64,000 bases of DNA from Hyphomicrobium sp. 12-62-95 (GTDB lineage Bacteria > Pseudomonadota > Alphaproteobacteria > Rhizobiales > Hyphomicrobiaceae), in the NCBI GenBank assembly GCA_002279935.1, contig NCCZ01000004.1, forward strand, positions 248,001 to 312,000, given 5' to 3'. Below, in pieces: positions 19,905 through 28,195 of the stretch (the stretch's first letter is position 1; every line of letters starts with the position of its first letter). The position numbers and the translations under genes are program-made. The notes beneath the pieces are model-generated. The model saw nothing but the letters and a program-made list of their open reading frames with translations, was not told the origin of the DNA and did not search any database.

Positions 19905-20590
19905 TGGATCGTTCCGCCGGAACCGCCGCTGGCCGCGATTTCCATTTCCGCAAGCGCCACGAGAACATCCGAACGCGTCTTCAAATCGCGCGCCTCCAGC
20001 AAGGCCTGCTTCTCTTCGCTTCCATACGGCGCCATGATCGAGAGGGCGTTGACGAGGCTCTCGCTCGACGCCTGCTCGATCGCGCTCCAATCCGCTTCCA
20101 ACCGGTTCTGATCGAGATACGACTTCAGCACGCGCAACAATCCCGCACGATCGACATCGCTCTCGCCGAGCCCCTGCGTGAGATCGGCAGCGAACCGGTC
20201 GTAGCTGACACTGGCGACACGGTACGCGGTCGGCGTCGCCGCCTCGGCCACCACCTCAAAGCGCATGATGCCGGTGAGCGTGATCGCCAGCCGGCCGTCG
20301 TCTAACTCTTGGTAGCTCGACACCCGGCCCGCACACCCGACCGAACGCAGCGGCGCCGATTTGCCTTGCGGACTTTCACTCTCGATTCCGCTGCTGCCTG
20401 CACGCGCCGGCTGAATGATGCCGATCAATCGCGAACCCGCGAGCGCGTCGTTGAGCATCGCCAGATAGCGCGGCTCGAAAATATTGAGCGGCAATGTTGC
20501 GCGCGGCAGCAAGATCGCCCCGCGCAAGGGGAACACCGGCAACCGGGGCGGCAGATCCTGCGGTCTTTGATATTGTTCGATCCAGCCCAA
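19901..20590 (-). CDS. Lon protease N-terminal (LON) substrate-binding domain protein
   Basis: This 229-residue protein is a stand-alone LON domain ([20 protein letters not shown], then [11 protein letters not shown]) with no ATPase or protease part. In Lon this domain binds substrate; the role of the free-standing form is unknown, though a part in proteostasis is reasonable because cnoX is next door. The start is a TTG with AAAGGA about 8 bases upstream. It overlaps the Trm112 gene by 4 bp and begins 27 bp after cnoX, so cnoX-LON-trm112 looks like one operon. Confidence 0.9.
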   Translation of the reverse strand: MGWIEQYQRPQDLPPRLPVFPLRGAILLPRATLPLNIFEPRYLAMLNDALAGSRLIGIIQPARAGSSGIESESPQGKSAPLRSVGCAGRVSSYQELDDGRLAITLTGIMRFEVVAEAATPTAYRVASVSYDRFAADLTQGLGESDVDRAGLLRVLKSYLDQNRLEADWSAIEQASSESLVNALSIMAPYGSEEKQALLEARDLKTRSDVLVALAEMEIAASGGSGGTIQ

Positions 20591-20617
20591 CGGGCGGTCC
20601 TTTCTACGCCAATGGCG

Positions 20618-21529
20618 TTACGCGAAGAGGATGGACGACAACCGTTTGCGGCCATCGACCGTGAATTCGTCCTTCGGACCCCACACTTCGAACAACTCCA
20701 CCAGCTGCTTACGCGCGGCTTCCTCGTTCCATTTGCGGTCCCGGCGCACGATGGTCAGGAGATGTTCCAGCGCCTCGCCCTTGTGGCCCGTTGCGGCGAG
20801 AGCCACAGCCAAATCATAACGCGCCTGATGGTCCGCCGGATCCTTCTCCAGTTTGGCTTCCAACGCCGCCGTCTCGCTTGCACCCGCCGCCTTGGCCGCA
20901 AGAGCAATCGCAGCCTTCACAGCCTGCACCGGTCCGGCCCCCTCCTTGTCGGGCGGCACCAGCGACAGCATCTGCTCCGCCCGCTCGACATCGCCCGACT
21001 TCAAATAGCAGCGCGCCACACCGGCCAGCGCGTCCACGTTCGTCTTGTCCTCCTGCAAGACGGCTGAATAAGCTTCCGCCGCACCCTGCAGGTCGCCCGC
21101 GTCGAACGCCTCTTCCGCCGCCGCCAGAATATCCGCAACGCTGGGCCCGGCATCCAGCGCCGCGTCATCGCCCAAGAGCCGGTCGATGAACTGCCGCAGC
21201 ATGCTCTCCGGCTGCACGCCGACAAATCCGTCAAGCGGCCGCCCATCGCGAAATGCATACACCGTCGGCAGCGACTGCACGCGCAGCTGCGCCGCGATCG
21301 AAGGATGCGCGTCCGTATCCAGCTTCACGAGCCGGACTTTGCCGCCATAGCTCTTCACGACCTTTTCCAGCACCGGCGCCAGCTGCTTGCACGGCCCGCA
21401 CCAGTTGGCCCAGAAATCGACGATCACGAGCGATGTCCGCGATTCCTCGATGACGTCCTTCATGAAGTTCGCCGTGGTCGTATCTTTGATGAGATCTGCG
21501 GCCTGCGGTGTCGCCGAACCAAGTTCCAT
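20618..21529 (-). CDS. cnoX: Chaperedoxin CnoX (YbbN): thioredoxin domain plus TPR-like repeats
   Basis: A 303-residue protein with an N-terminal thioredoxin fold, active site WCGPC at 43-47, followed by helical TPR-like repeats from about 150 to the end (for example GDLQGAAEAYSAVLQEDKTN). CnoX/YbbN protects proteins from oxidative aggregation and passes them to GroEL or DnaK. The E. coli protein has SxxC in place of CxxC. This one keeps both cysteines and may therefore have true disulfide-exchange activity, as in Caulobacter. The ATG at 21529 has AGGAG about 11 bases upstream. It heads the probable operon with the LON-domain and Trm112 genes. Confidence 0.92.
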   Translation of the reverse strand: MELGSATPQAADLIKDTTTANFMKDVIEESRTSLVIVDFWANWCGPCKQLAPVLEKVVKSYGGKVRLVKLDTDAHPSIAAQLRVQSLPTVYAFRDGRPLDGFVGVQPESMLRQFIDRLLGDDAALDAGPSVADILAAAEEAFDAGDLQGAAEAYSAVLQEDKTNVDALAGVARCYLKSGDVERAEQMLSLVPPDKEGAGPVQAVKAAIALAAKAAGASETAALEAKLEKDPADHQARYDLAVALAATGHKGEALEHLLTIVRRDRKWNEEAARKQLVELFEVWGPKDEFTVDGRKRLSSILFA

Positions 21530-21642
21530 AGCGAGCGTATCTCCTTCAGAAAGAATGCCGGGCAGCGCGCAGAGCCGAACCTCGGCCGATCCAGCGCCCC
21601 GTCACTTGCGGTTTACCGGGATATATGGGGTCCAAAGGCGCG

Positions 21643-22143
21643 TCAGTCGAGGGTGAGCGCCGCAATCAGTGGGGTATGCCCCGCCGCGCGAATGAACCGC
21701 AAAAGGTCCTCGCGCGCAATGCTCGTTGTCGCCGAATTCTCCATGGGGTGCAGGTTGATAGTCTCGAACGCCATCAGGTTTTGATCGATCACCACCCGCA
21801 CCTGCCCCGCTCCGTCGTTCATCACCGCAAACGCCGTTACCGACCCCGGTTTAACGCCCATAACCTCCTCCAGCAGCTCAGCCCGCCCGAAACTCAGCCG
21901 TGCCGAGCCGATGACCGGCGGCAGCTTCTTCAAGTCCACCCGCGTCCCGTGGTGCGCCACAATCAGGAACAGCTGCCCCTTGGCGTCCTTGAGAAACAGG
22001 TTCTTCGTATGCCCGCCGGGGATAGTCGCATACAACTCGCCGCTGTCCTCAACTGTGAAAACGGGCGCATGCTCCACCGTCGGGCACGCGATACCCAATT
22101 CGGCAAGCCGGTCCATCAGGCGCTGACGCTGGGGGCTGATCAC
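21643..22143 (-). CDS. Prolyl-tRNA editing protein (YbaK/ProX family deacylase)
   Basis: A 166-residue trans-editing enzyme that hydrolyses mischarged aminoacyl-tRNA, typically Ala-tRNAPro. The sequence shows the family marks: EHAPVFTVED near the N-terminus, the conserved lysine in GGHTKNLFLKD, and GSVTAFAVMND. Alphaproteobacterial prolyl-tRNA synthetases often lack the internal editing domain, which explains a free-standing copy; that is family knowledge. The start is a GTG with GAGG about 8 bases upstream. The gene is monocistronic: the next minus-strand gene starts 113 bp downstream of its stop. Confidence 0.9.
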   Translation of the reverse strand: MISPQRQRLMDRLAELGIACPTVEHAPVFTVEDSGELYATIPGGHTKNLFLKDAKGQLFLIVAHHGTRVDLKKLPPVIGSARLSFGRAELLEEVMGVKPGSVTAFAVMNDGAGQVRVVIDQNLMAFETINLHPMENSATTSIAREDLLRFIRAAGHTPLIAALTLD

Positions 22144-22236
22144 AGGGCGACCTCAATAATTGACTGATATTTCGCGCGCCCCGGACGTAAAACGCCCGCG
22201 CGCCGGCCGCAACTGAGGCCTCGTCTGCGTTTCCAG

Positions 22237-22265
22237 TTGACGGCCCGGAAGCGGCCTGTTATCCG
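22237..22265 (+). promoter_or_regulatory. Candidate promoter upstream of tRNA-Gly
   Basis: TTGACG (22237-22242) and TATCCG (22260-22265) are separated by exactly 17 bp on the plus strand, 85 bp before the tRNA. No plus-strand protein gene lies between them, so this is the best candidate promoter for the tRNA or for a leader RNA. Confidence 0.4.
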
Positions 22266-22318
22266 CCTGCCTCCGGTAACCACTCGTGTACCAAACCTCG
22301 GTATGAGTGGGTCTCGGC

Positions 22319-22340
22319 GGCGCCCAGAAGGCGCCCTTTT
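22319..22340 (+). terminator. Terminator-like hairpin just upstream of tRNA-Gly
   Basis: An all-GC 6-bp stem (22319-22324 with 22330-22335, loop CAGAA) is followed by TTTT at 22337-22340. It lies 10 bp before the tRNA. It could end a short RNA starting near 22272 or be a processing structure in the tRNA precursor. Confidence 0.4.
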
Positions 22341-22349
22341 GAATGGTAA

Positions 22350-22424
22350 GCGGGTGTAGCTCAGCGGTAGAGCATCACGTTGCCAACGTGAGGGTCGAGG
22401 GTTCGATCCCCTTCGCCCGCTCCA
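22350..22424 (+). tRNA. tRNA-Gly (anticodon GCC)
   Basis: A 75-base tRNA with a 7-bp acceptor stem (GCGGGTG with CGCCCGC), a D arm with AGCTCAGCGGTAGAGC, an anticodon stem-loop containing TTGCCAA (anticodon GCC), a T arm with GGTTCGATCCC, and an encoded 3' CCA. Every expected paired region is intact. Confidence 0.97.
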
Positions 22425-22467
22425 TTCGAACGCTTTCACAAATTCCGTCCGGCGATGCCGCCCGGCC

Positions 22468-23322
22468 TTAAGCCGCGCTCGCCGCCGCCTGCCCGGCCGC
22501 CATCCGCTGCAGCAGCTCTTCCGTCAGGGCCCGCACGGCCGCGCCCACGTGACCGGGATACTTCGCGAAATAGGACCGGTCCTGCGTCCGGAACCGCGCC
22601 GCGTCTTGCAGCGATTGCGCGCGCGGTACGACACCCGTGAAACAATTGTTGTCCGGGTTCTCCGCCAGCCAGCGCTGATACTCCGCCTCCGTCACCGACG
22701 TCTGATCGAACATGTTGACGATCACGCCCAGGTTTTCCGCAAACCCCATTTCCGGGTTCAGCGCCTTGAACCGCCGGAACACATCGAGCCCGCACACCGA
22801 CACATAATCGGCCTTCGTCGGCGAAATATGAAAATCCGATTCGCGCAGCCAGCTTTCCGTCAAAACCGATAACCCCGGCGGACAGTCGACCAGCACCACG
22901 TCGAACACACTGCGCACCTCCAACAGCAGCTGCGCGATTGCCGTTCGCAGCCGCGCGTGCAGCTGTTCCTTGGAAACCTCGCGCTCAAACAACGTCAGCT
23001 GCATGTCGCTCGGGATCAGAAACACCGTCCGAGCATCGTCGACATCGCCGACATCCCGGATCACCACCCGCGACCAATCCGGCGTCCCGCCCTGCAACAC
23101 GCGGCCGACCAGATGATCGACCAGCGTCAGACCTTCCGATTGCAAACGGTGCAGATTGGCCACCGATGTCAGCATGCTCGACACGCTGGCCTGCGCATCG
23201 CTGTCGATCACCAGCACGTTCTTGCCGTGGTAGCACGACAGCGTTTCGGCAAGCGCCAGCACCAGCGTCGATTTACCGACGCCGCCCTTCGTATTCATCA
23301 CCGCAATGGTATTGCGCGGCAT
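22468..23322 (-). CDS. ParA family ATPase
   Basis: This 284-residue deviant-Walker ATPase has KGGVGKST at 12-19, preceded by the signature lysine motif (MNTKGG), and the Walker A' VDCPPGLSVL region. Members move DNA, chromosome loci or large protein complexes over the nucleoid. There is no parB, parS cluster or other obvious partner beside it, and the chromosomal parAB pair would normally be elsewhere near the origin. It is therefore an orphan whose cargo is unknown. It faces the tRNA-Gly gene. Confidence 0.88.
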   Translation of the reverse strand: MPRNTIAVMNTKGGVGKSTLVLALAETLSCYHGKNVLVIDSDAQASVSSMLTSVANLHRLQSEGLTLVDHLVGRVLQGGTPDWSRVVIRDVGDVDDARTVFLIPSDMQLTLFEREVSKEQLHARLRTAIAQLLLEVRSVFDVVLVDCPPGLSVLTESWLRESDFHISPTKADYVSVCGLDVFRRFKALNPEMGFAENLGVIVNMFDQTSVTEAEYQRWLAENPDNNCFTGVVPRAQSLQDAARFRTQDRSYFAKYPGHVGAAVRALTEELLQRMAAGQAAASAA

Positions 23323-23472
23323 TGCGCGAAAACCCCACCCGTCATCGTCCCAGCCTGAGTAGCCAGGAACCCCGCGCCCCAGTCAAACCCTTGCCGCGCG
23401 ATTGTGGCAGTCTCGGGGTCAACAGGGAACCAGGGGTCTACTGGCCGGATCGGAACGGTGCCGTCCGTGCGG

Positions 23473-24210
23473 TCAGTGATGCGCCCGGATCGGCCGCCAC
23501 GCATACCCGCCCGACCTCACCTTCACCGCATGCCGTGCCACGCCATAGACCGGCGGTTCGACAACCACGTGACGCTGCACTGGCCGCAACACGACCGGCC
23601 GCTCGACAAAGCGCGTCACCGGAGGCTGATACACATGTCGCACGCCCGCCGGACGTACGAGCACCGTGCGGGGCACGTCGGCGTAGATCGGCGGCGTAAA
23701 AACAGGCACCCGCTGACCCGGATCGACGACGACGTCGCGTGCGATGGTCCGCGTCACCGGCGGCGACTTTTTCGGACACCGGATCGTCTGCCCATACCGG
23801 TCGCGATAGGTCACCCATCGGGTCGAGCCCGGATGAACAACCACCGTCTCGTTGACCGTTTCCACGACAGGCGGCGTCACGCGATAGCCAACCGTTCCCG
23901 GTTGAACCAATTCGCGGCGCACGATGGTGCTGTAAACCGGCGGCACGTGCACAGCATGCGCCCGGCCCGGCGCGACCACTTCCCGTTCCAACCGCGTGCC
24001 CACTACCGGCGGCACATGCACCACGCGTTTCGTGGCTGGTCTCAGCATCACCGGCCGCTCAACGTTTTGATAGACGTCAGGCAACCGCACTTTCTTATAG
24101 CAGTGGACCTCCTCTCCCCGGCACCCATGCCCTCCTGCCAAAGCCGGCGCGCCCGCGCCAAGAACGGCCGCCAACCCGAGGGCCAGCGCAATCGATTTTC
24201 CCGCCGTCAT
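23473..24210 (-). CDS. Secreted protein with about seven PPV/PPI-containing repeats, function unknown
   Basis: A 245-residue protein with an N-terminal signal peptide (hydrophobic stretch at about 6-21, Ala-x-Ala cleavage near 24) and an early Cys-rich segment GCRGEEVHCYKK. The rest is a tandem array of degenerate units of about 23 residues, each with a Val-rich beta-like strand, a Pro-Gly or Arg-Pro turn, and a PPV or PPI followed by Y, V or T. Seven PPV/PPI sites are visible. I do not recognise a family. The pattern suggests an extended beta structure at the cell surface or in the periplasm. The ATG at 24210 has GGAG about 9 bases upstream. Confidence 0.7.
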   Translation of the reverse strand: MTAGKSIALALGLAAVLGAGAPALAGGHGCRGEEVHCYKKVRLPDVYQNVERPVMLRPATKRVVHVPPVVGTRLEREVVAPGRAHAVHVPPVYSTIVRRELVQPGTVGYRVTPPVVETVNETVVVHPGSTRWVTYRDRYGQTIRCPKKSPPVTRTIARDVVVDPGQRVPVFTPPIYADVPRTVLVRPAGVRHVYQPPVTRFVERPVVLRPVQRHVVVEPPVYGVARHAVKVRSGGYAWRPIRAHH

Positions 24211-24413
24211 CGCTCTCAACTCCACGTGAAACAATCCCGCGCCAGCCTAGCCGCGACCCGGCCAGGCTCGAAGAACAGCCCACAATCAGGGTAAAGACGG
24301 TTCAGTTGGCCCGGCAGCCTCCGTGGCCCCCGCCCGCTGTCCGCATGACCCTTGCCTTCCCGCATCGCCCCGCTATGACGTTGGAGCGTCAATCTTTGGG
24401 GAGGCCCTCGGCC

Positions 24414-25040
24414 ATGACTGCTCTCACGTTCGCCCGGTCCAGCCGGTCGCTGGTCCTCGCTTGTGTTCTCGCCCTCACACTCCCGCTCGCGGGTTGCGGC
24501 GTGAACAACATTCCGACCTATGAACAGAACGCCAAGGCCGCCTGGTCCGAGGTGCTGAATACCTATAAGAGCCGCGCCGATCTCATTCCGAACCTCGTCG
24601 AAACCGTGAAGGGCTTCGCCGAGCAGGAAAAGAGCGTATTGACGGAAGTGATCGAGGCGCGCGCGAAGGCCACCAGCGTGCAAGTGCCGGCCGACATTCT
24701 GACCAACCCCGACGCCATGAAGAACTTCCAGGAGACCCAGAGCCAGTTGGGCGGTGCGCTGGGTCGCCTCCTCGCCGTTGTCGAGCGTTACCCCGACATC
24801 AAGTCCGGCCAGAACTTCCTCGCCCTGCAGAGCCAGCTGGAAGGCATCGAAAACAAGATCCGCATCGCCCGCAGCGACTACATCCAGGCTGTCCGCGTGT
24901 ACAACACCGAAATCACCACCATCCCCGGCCGTTGGTGGAAGGCGTTCGTCTATCCCGACAAGACCGAGATGGCGACGTTTGATATCCCCGCCGAAGAACA
25001 AAAGACCCCCAAGGTCGATTTCGGCAACGACAAGAAGTGA
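24414..25040 (+). CDS. LemA family lipoprotein
   Basis: A 208-residue LemA protein. The N-terminus is a lipoprotein signal with lipobox LAGC and Cys28 as the lipidation site. The body has the family motifs AWSEVLNTYKSRADLIPNLVETVKG and YNTEITTIPGRWW. LemA proteins are predicted membrane-associated coiled helices of unknown function and are commonly paired with TPM-domain genes, as here. The ATG at 24414 has GGGGAGG about 10 bases before it, which rules out the three earlier in-frame ATGs. A REP-like repeat lies between its stop and the next gene. Confidence 0.92.
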   Translation: MTALTFARSSRSLVLACVLALTLPLAGCGVNNIPTYEQNAKAAWSEVLNTYKSRADLIPNLVETVKGFAEQEKSVLTEVIEARAKATSVQVPADILTNPDAMKNFQETQSQLGGALGRLLAVVERYPDIKSGQNFLALQSQLEGIENKIRIARSDYIQAVRVYNTEITTIPGRWWKAFVYPDKTEMATFDIPAEEQKTPKVDFGNDKK

Positions 25041-25051
25041 AGCAGAGGAAT

Positions 25052-25097
25052 CCCCTCTCCCCGTCCTAACGGGGAGAGGGTTAGGGTGAGGGGCAGC
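25052..25097 (+). repeat. REP-like palindromic repeat, copy 2
   Basis: This copy is uninterrupted: an 11-bp stem (25053-25063 with 25070-25080, loop TCCTAA) followed by TTAGGGTGAGGGGCAGC. It lies 11 bp after the lemA-type gene and 42 bp before the first TPM gene. Confidence 0.88.
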
Positions 25098-25139
25098 CGC
25101 TTGTGCTGAGTCCTCACTGATGCCCTTGGAGCAAACCCG

Positions 25140-25934
25140 GTGCGCGCGATCCTGACAGCGCTGGCACTCGTCCTGACGGTGCTCATCACCGGCATTGGGC
25201 CCAGCTACGCCGCCGATCCCGTCTTCCCCGCACTCACCGGCCGCATCGTCGATAACGCCAATCTCCTCACCACCGAAGACGAAGCCGAACTTACCACCAC
25301 GCTTCAATCCCTCGAAGGCACCTCCTCCGATCAGCTCGCCATCGTGACGCTGCCGTCGCTGCAAGGCTTCACGATTGAAGACTTCGGCTACAAGCTCGGC
25401 CGCCACTGGGGCATCGGACAGGCCGGCAAGGACAACGGGGTCCTGCTCATCGTGGCGCCTAACGAACGCAAAGTGCGCATTGAAGTCGGCAAGCGTCTCG
25501 AACCGCTCATGACCGATGCCATGAGCCGCATCATCATCGAAAACGCGATCCTTCCCGGTTTCCGCCGCGGCGACTTCGCCGACGGCATCCGCGCCGGCGT
25601 TCGCGACATCAAGGATGTGCTGCTCGGCGATGCCGAAGCCGTCAAAGAGCGCGCACGCGGCATGAACCAAGCTCCCGACGTCGATTGGATCGCGCTCATC
25701 ATCATCGCCATCTGGATCGCCATCGTCGTCTATTCGATCTACCAGCAGCACAAGCAGGCCGGCCAATATCCGCAAACAGCAGGCCCCGGCGGACGCCGCC
25801 GCCGCCGTGCCCGCGACGGCGGCATTATCATTCTGCCCGGCGGCTCCGGCGGCTGGAGTGGCGGCAGCGGCGGTGGCGGCTGGTCGGGCGGCGGTGGCAC
25901 GTTCAGTGGCGGCGGCGCTTCGGGCGGTTGGTGA
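25140..25934 (+). CDS. TPM-domain protein (YgcG family) with Gly/Ser-rich tail
   Basis: A 264-residue membrane protein. It has a signal peptide ending near SYA (residue 24), then the TPM domain (about 30-165: GRIVDNANLLT, then DNGVLLIVAPNERKVRIEVG), one membrane segment at about 182-200, and a C-terminal tail of Gly, Ser and Trp. TPM proteins are implicated in photosystem II repair in plants. In bacteria the YgcG branch is uncharacterised but is usually encoded with LemA. The GTG at 25140 has TTGGAG about 9 bases upstream. The second TPM gene follows after 19 bp. Confidence 0.9.
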   Translation: MRAILTALALVLTVLITGIGPSYAADPVFPALTGRIVDNANLLTTEDEAELTTTLQSLEGTSSDQLAIVTLPSLQGFTIEDFGYKLGRHWGIGQAGKDNGVLLIVAPNERKVRIEVGKRLEPLMTDAMSRIIIENAILPGFRRGDFADGIRAGVRDIKDVLLGDAEAVKERARGMNQAPDVDWIALIIIAIWIAIVVYSIYQQHKQAGQYPQTAGPGGRRRRRARDGGIIILPGGSGGWSGGSGGGGWSGGGGTFSGGGASGGW

Positions 25935-25953
25935 AGGAAGAGAACAAACCACG

Positions 25954-26571
25954 ATGGCCTTCATCTCGAACACGGATCAGGCTCGCATCGGCGCCGCAAT
26001 CGCAGCCGCCGAAAAGAAAACCTCCGGCGAAATCGTCGCCGTCTTGAGCGGCGAGAGCGCCAGCTATCTCCACGTCCCGTTCCTCTGGGCGGCCCTCATC
26101 GCCCTCATCGTCCCTTGGCCGCTGGTCTATTTCACCTGGTGGCCCGTGCAGTGGATCTATCTCATCCAGCTCGGCGTCTTCTTGGCTGTCCTCCTGCTTA
26201 CGCTCCCCCGCCGCGTGCGCTACGCCCTGGTGCCTCAATCCATCAAGACCGAACGCGCCCACCGCCGCGCCGTGGAGCAATTCCTCGTCCAGAACCTCCA
26301 CACCACCGCCGGCCGCACCGGTGTCCTCATCTACGTTTCCGTCGCCGAGCGCTACGCCGAAATCATTGCCGACACCGGCATCGACGCGAAGGTGCCGAAT
26401 GGCACATGGCAGGCGATCGTCGACGATCTCACGTCCAACATCTCCGCCGGCCGCGCAGGTGAAGGCTTTGTCCACGCCGTCGAGCGCTCGGGCGAACTCC
26501 TCGCGCAGCATTTCCCGCCGGGCACGCGCGATCCCAACGAATTGCCAAATCACCTGATCGTCATCGATTAG
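25954..26571 (+). CDS. Second TPM-domain membrane protein
   Basis: A 205-residue relative of the preceding gene without a signal peptide. A short N-terminal TPM-like part (IGAAIAAAEKKTSGEIVAVLSG) is split by two membrane segments (about 37-60 and 65-85) from the remaining TPM-like region (GRTGVLIYVSVAERYAEIIAD). The ATG at 25954 has a GAAGGAAGAG stretch 12-21 bases upstream. LemA and this TPM pair probably form one operon and may form one membrane complex; that is inference from the recurrent pairing. Confidence 0.88.
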   Translation: MAFISNTDQARIGAAIAAAEKKTSGEIVAVLSGESASYLHVPFLWAALIALIVPWPLVYFTWWPVQWIYLIQLGVFLAVLLLTLPRRVRYALVPQSIKTERAHRRAVEQFLVQNLHTTAGRTGVLIYVSVAERYAEIIADTGIDAKVPNGTWQAIVDDLTSNISAGRAGEGFVHAVERSGELLAQHFPPGTRDPNELPNHLIVID

Positions 26572-26613
26572 TCGTATCGCGCGCTCACAAAGCGCGGCGA
26601 AAAGAGGTCATCG

Positions 26614-28023
26614 ATGACGGCAGCGCACACGATCACAACGTCCACTGCAACGCTCACCACAGAGCGCGCCCCCATGCGCGCCCTCGTCTCCTGGACGCTC
26701 TACGACTTCGCCGCCCAGCCCTACTACACGCTCGTCCTAACCTTCCTCTTCGCGCCCTACTTCGCCGCCCACGTCGTCGGCGATGTTGCGCAAGGCCAAA
26801 CCATCTGGGGCTACGGCGCCGCCGCGGCCAGCGTCCTCATCGCCATCGGCAGCCCCTTTCTCGGCGCGCTCGCTGACGGCCGCGGCCGCCGCAAACCCTG
26901 GATCGCACTCTTTTCCGTCATCCTCATCGCCGGCCTTGCCGCGCTCTGGCTCGCAACACCCGGCGCACCAAAAGAGACCATCGCCCTCATCATCCTCGCG
27001 TTCATCGCCGCCACGGCCGCCGCCGAATTCTCGTCCGTCTTCTCCAACTCCATGATGCCAAGCCTCGTGCCGCCCTCCGCGCTGGGCCGCCTCTCGGGCA
27101 TCGGCTGGGGCGTCGGCTATCTGGGCGGCCTTCTGAGCCTTGCTCTCGTCGCCGGCCTCATCGTCTCCAATCCAGCCACCGGCAAAACGCTCTTCGGTCT
27201 CGATCCCATCATCACGCTTGATGCCGCCACGCGCGAAGCCGACCGCCTCGTCGGTCCCATCGCCGCCGTCTGGTTCGCGCTCTTCATGATCCCCTTTTTC
27301 CTCTTCGTGCCCGACGTGAAGCCCGCGCCCCTCGCCCCGGGCGAAGTTCGTCCCTCGCCCGCCCGCCAGCTCTGGACCACGGTGCGGCAGCTGCCGCAGA
27401 ACCGCGACATGCTCTTCTTTCTCATCGCCCGCATGCTGTATGCCGATGGCCTCTCCGCCATCTTTGCCTTCGGCGGTATCTACGGCACCGCTGTCTTCGG
27501 CTGGAGCGCCCTCGAACTCGGCCTCTTCGGCATCATCCTCACCGCCACTGGCATGATCGGCGCCGTCATCGGCGGTGTGCTCGACGACCGCGCCGGCGCC
27601 AAAACCGTCATCCTAGTCTCTCTCGTTCTGCTGCTGATCGGCGCCGTCGGCATCCTCTCTGTCGATCAAACGCGCATTCTTTTCGCGCTCGAGGTGCCCC
27701 CCAAGGCACCGGGCTCCGCGCCATTCTCGTCACTCGGCGAACAGACGTTCTTAGCCTTCGCCGTCCTCGTCGGCCTCGTCGCCGCTCCCGTTCAGGCAGC
27801 AAGCCGCTCACTCCTGGCCCGACTCGCCCCACCCGGCCAGATCACCCAGTATTTCGGCCTTTTTGCCTTTTCCGGCAAAGTCACGGCCTTCCTTGCCCCA
27901 TTCCTCGTCGCCACCGTCACGCTCGCCACCGGCAGCCAGCGCGTGGGCATGGCCGCCATCACGCTCTTCCTCATCGCCGGCATGCTTCTGATGCTGCCCG
28001 TCCGCGAACCGCGAGCCCATTGA
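26614..28023 (+). CDS. MFS transporter, UMF1 (Atg22-like) family
   Basis: This 469-residue integral membrane protein has about twelve hydrophobic segments. It shows the UMF1/Atg22 signature SWTLYDFAAQPYYTLVLTF near the N-terminus and ADGRGRRKPW in the loop between segments 2 and 3. Yeast Atg22 exports amino acids from the vacuole; bacterial substrates are unknown. The ATG at 26614 has AAGAGG upstream. It starts 42 bp after the second TPM gene and may belong to the same transcript. Confidence 0.88.
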   Translation: MTAAHTITTSTATLTTERAPMRALVSWTLYDFAAQPYYTLVLTFLFAPYFAAHVVGDVAQGQTIWGYGAAAASVLIAIGSPFLGALADGRGRRKPWIALFSVILIAGLAALWLATPGAPKETIALIILAFIAATAAAEFSSVFSNSMMPSLVPPSALGRLSGIGWGVGYLGGLLSLALVAGLIVSNPATGKTLFGLDPIITLDAATREADRLVGPIAAVWFALFMIPFFLFVPDVKPAPLAPGEVRPSPARQLWTTVRQLPQNRDMLFFLIARMLYADGLSAIFAFGGIYGTAVFGWSALELGLFGIILTATGMIGAVIGGVLDDRAGAKTVILVSLVLLLIGAVGILSVDQTRILFALEVPPKAPGSAPFSSLGEQTFLAFAVLVGLVAAPVQAASRSLLARLAPPGQITQYFGLFAFSGKVTAFLAPFLVATVTLATGSQRVGMAAITLFLIAGMLLMLPVREPRAH

Positions 28024-28195
28024 AGGTAAACACGAATTCCTTTGCATAGGATAAGCGGGCTCCCCGGGCCGGTGCGCGGTTCCCGAGCCTTGACAGTTGC
28101 GTGACGCCGCGCGCATCGTCCGCCCGAAATTCATTGAACCGGGCGTTCCCGGCGCGGTCGCGCGCCCCCCGGTTCCGACCGACGAGGCAAGTCAC

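Noticed and set aside
22140..22439. Minus-strand open frame of 99 codons with RGSNPRPSRWQRDALPLSYTR
   Set aside because: It is the antisense translation of the tRNA-Gly gene and flanks; this peptide is a familiar annotation artefact next to tRNAs.
22350..24210. tRNA-Gly as an integration site with parA as part of a genomic island
   Set aside because: No integrase, no repeat of the tRNA 3' end and no change in base composition were seen downstream.
24216..25973. Minus-strand open frame of 585 codons opposite lemA and the TPM gene
   Set aside because: It is antisense to two well-supported genes and low in complexity (Ala, Gly, Asp), so it is a shadow frame.
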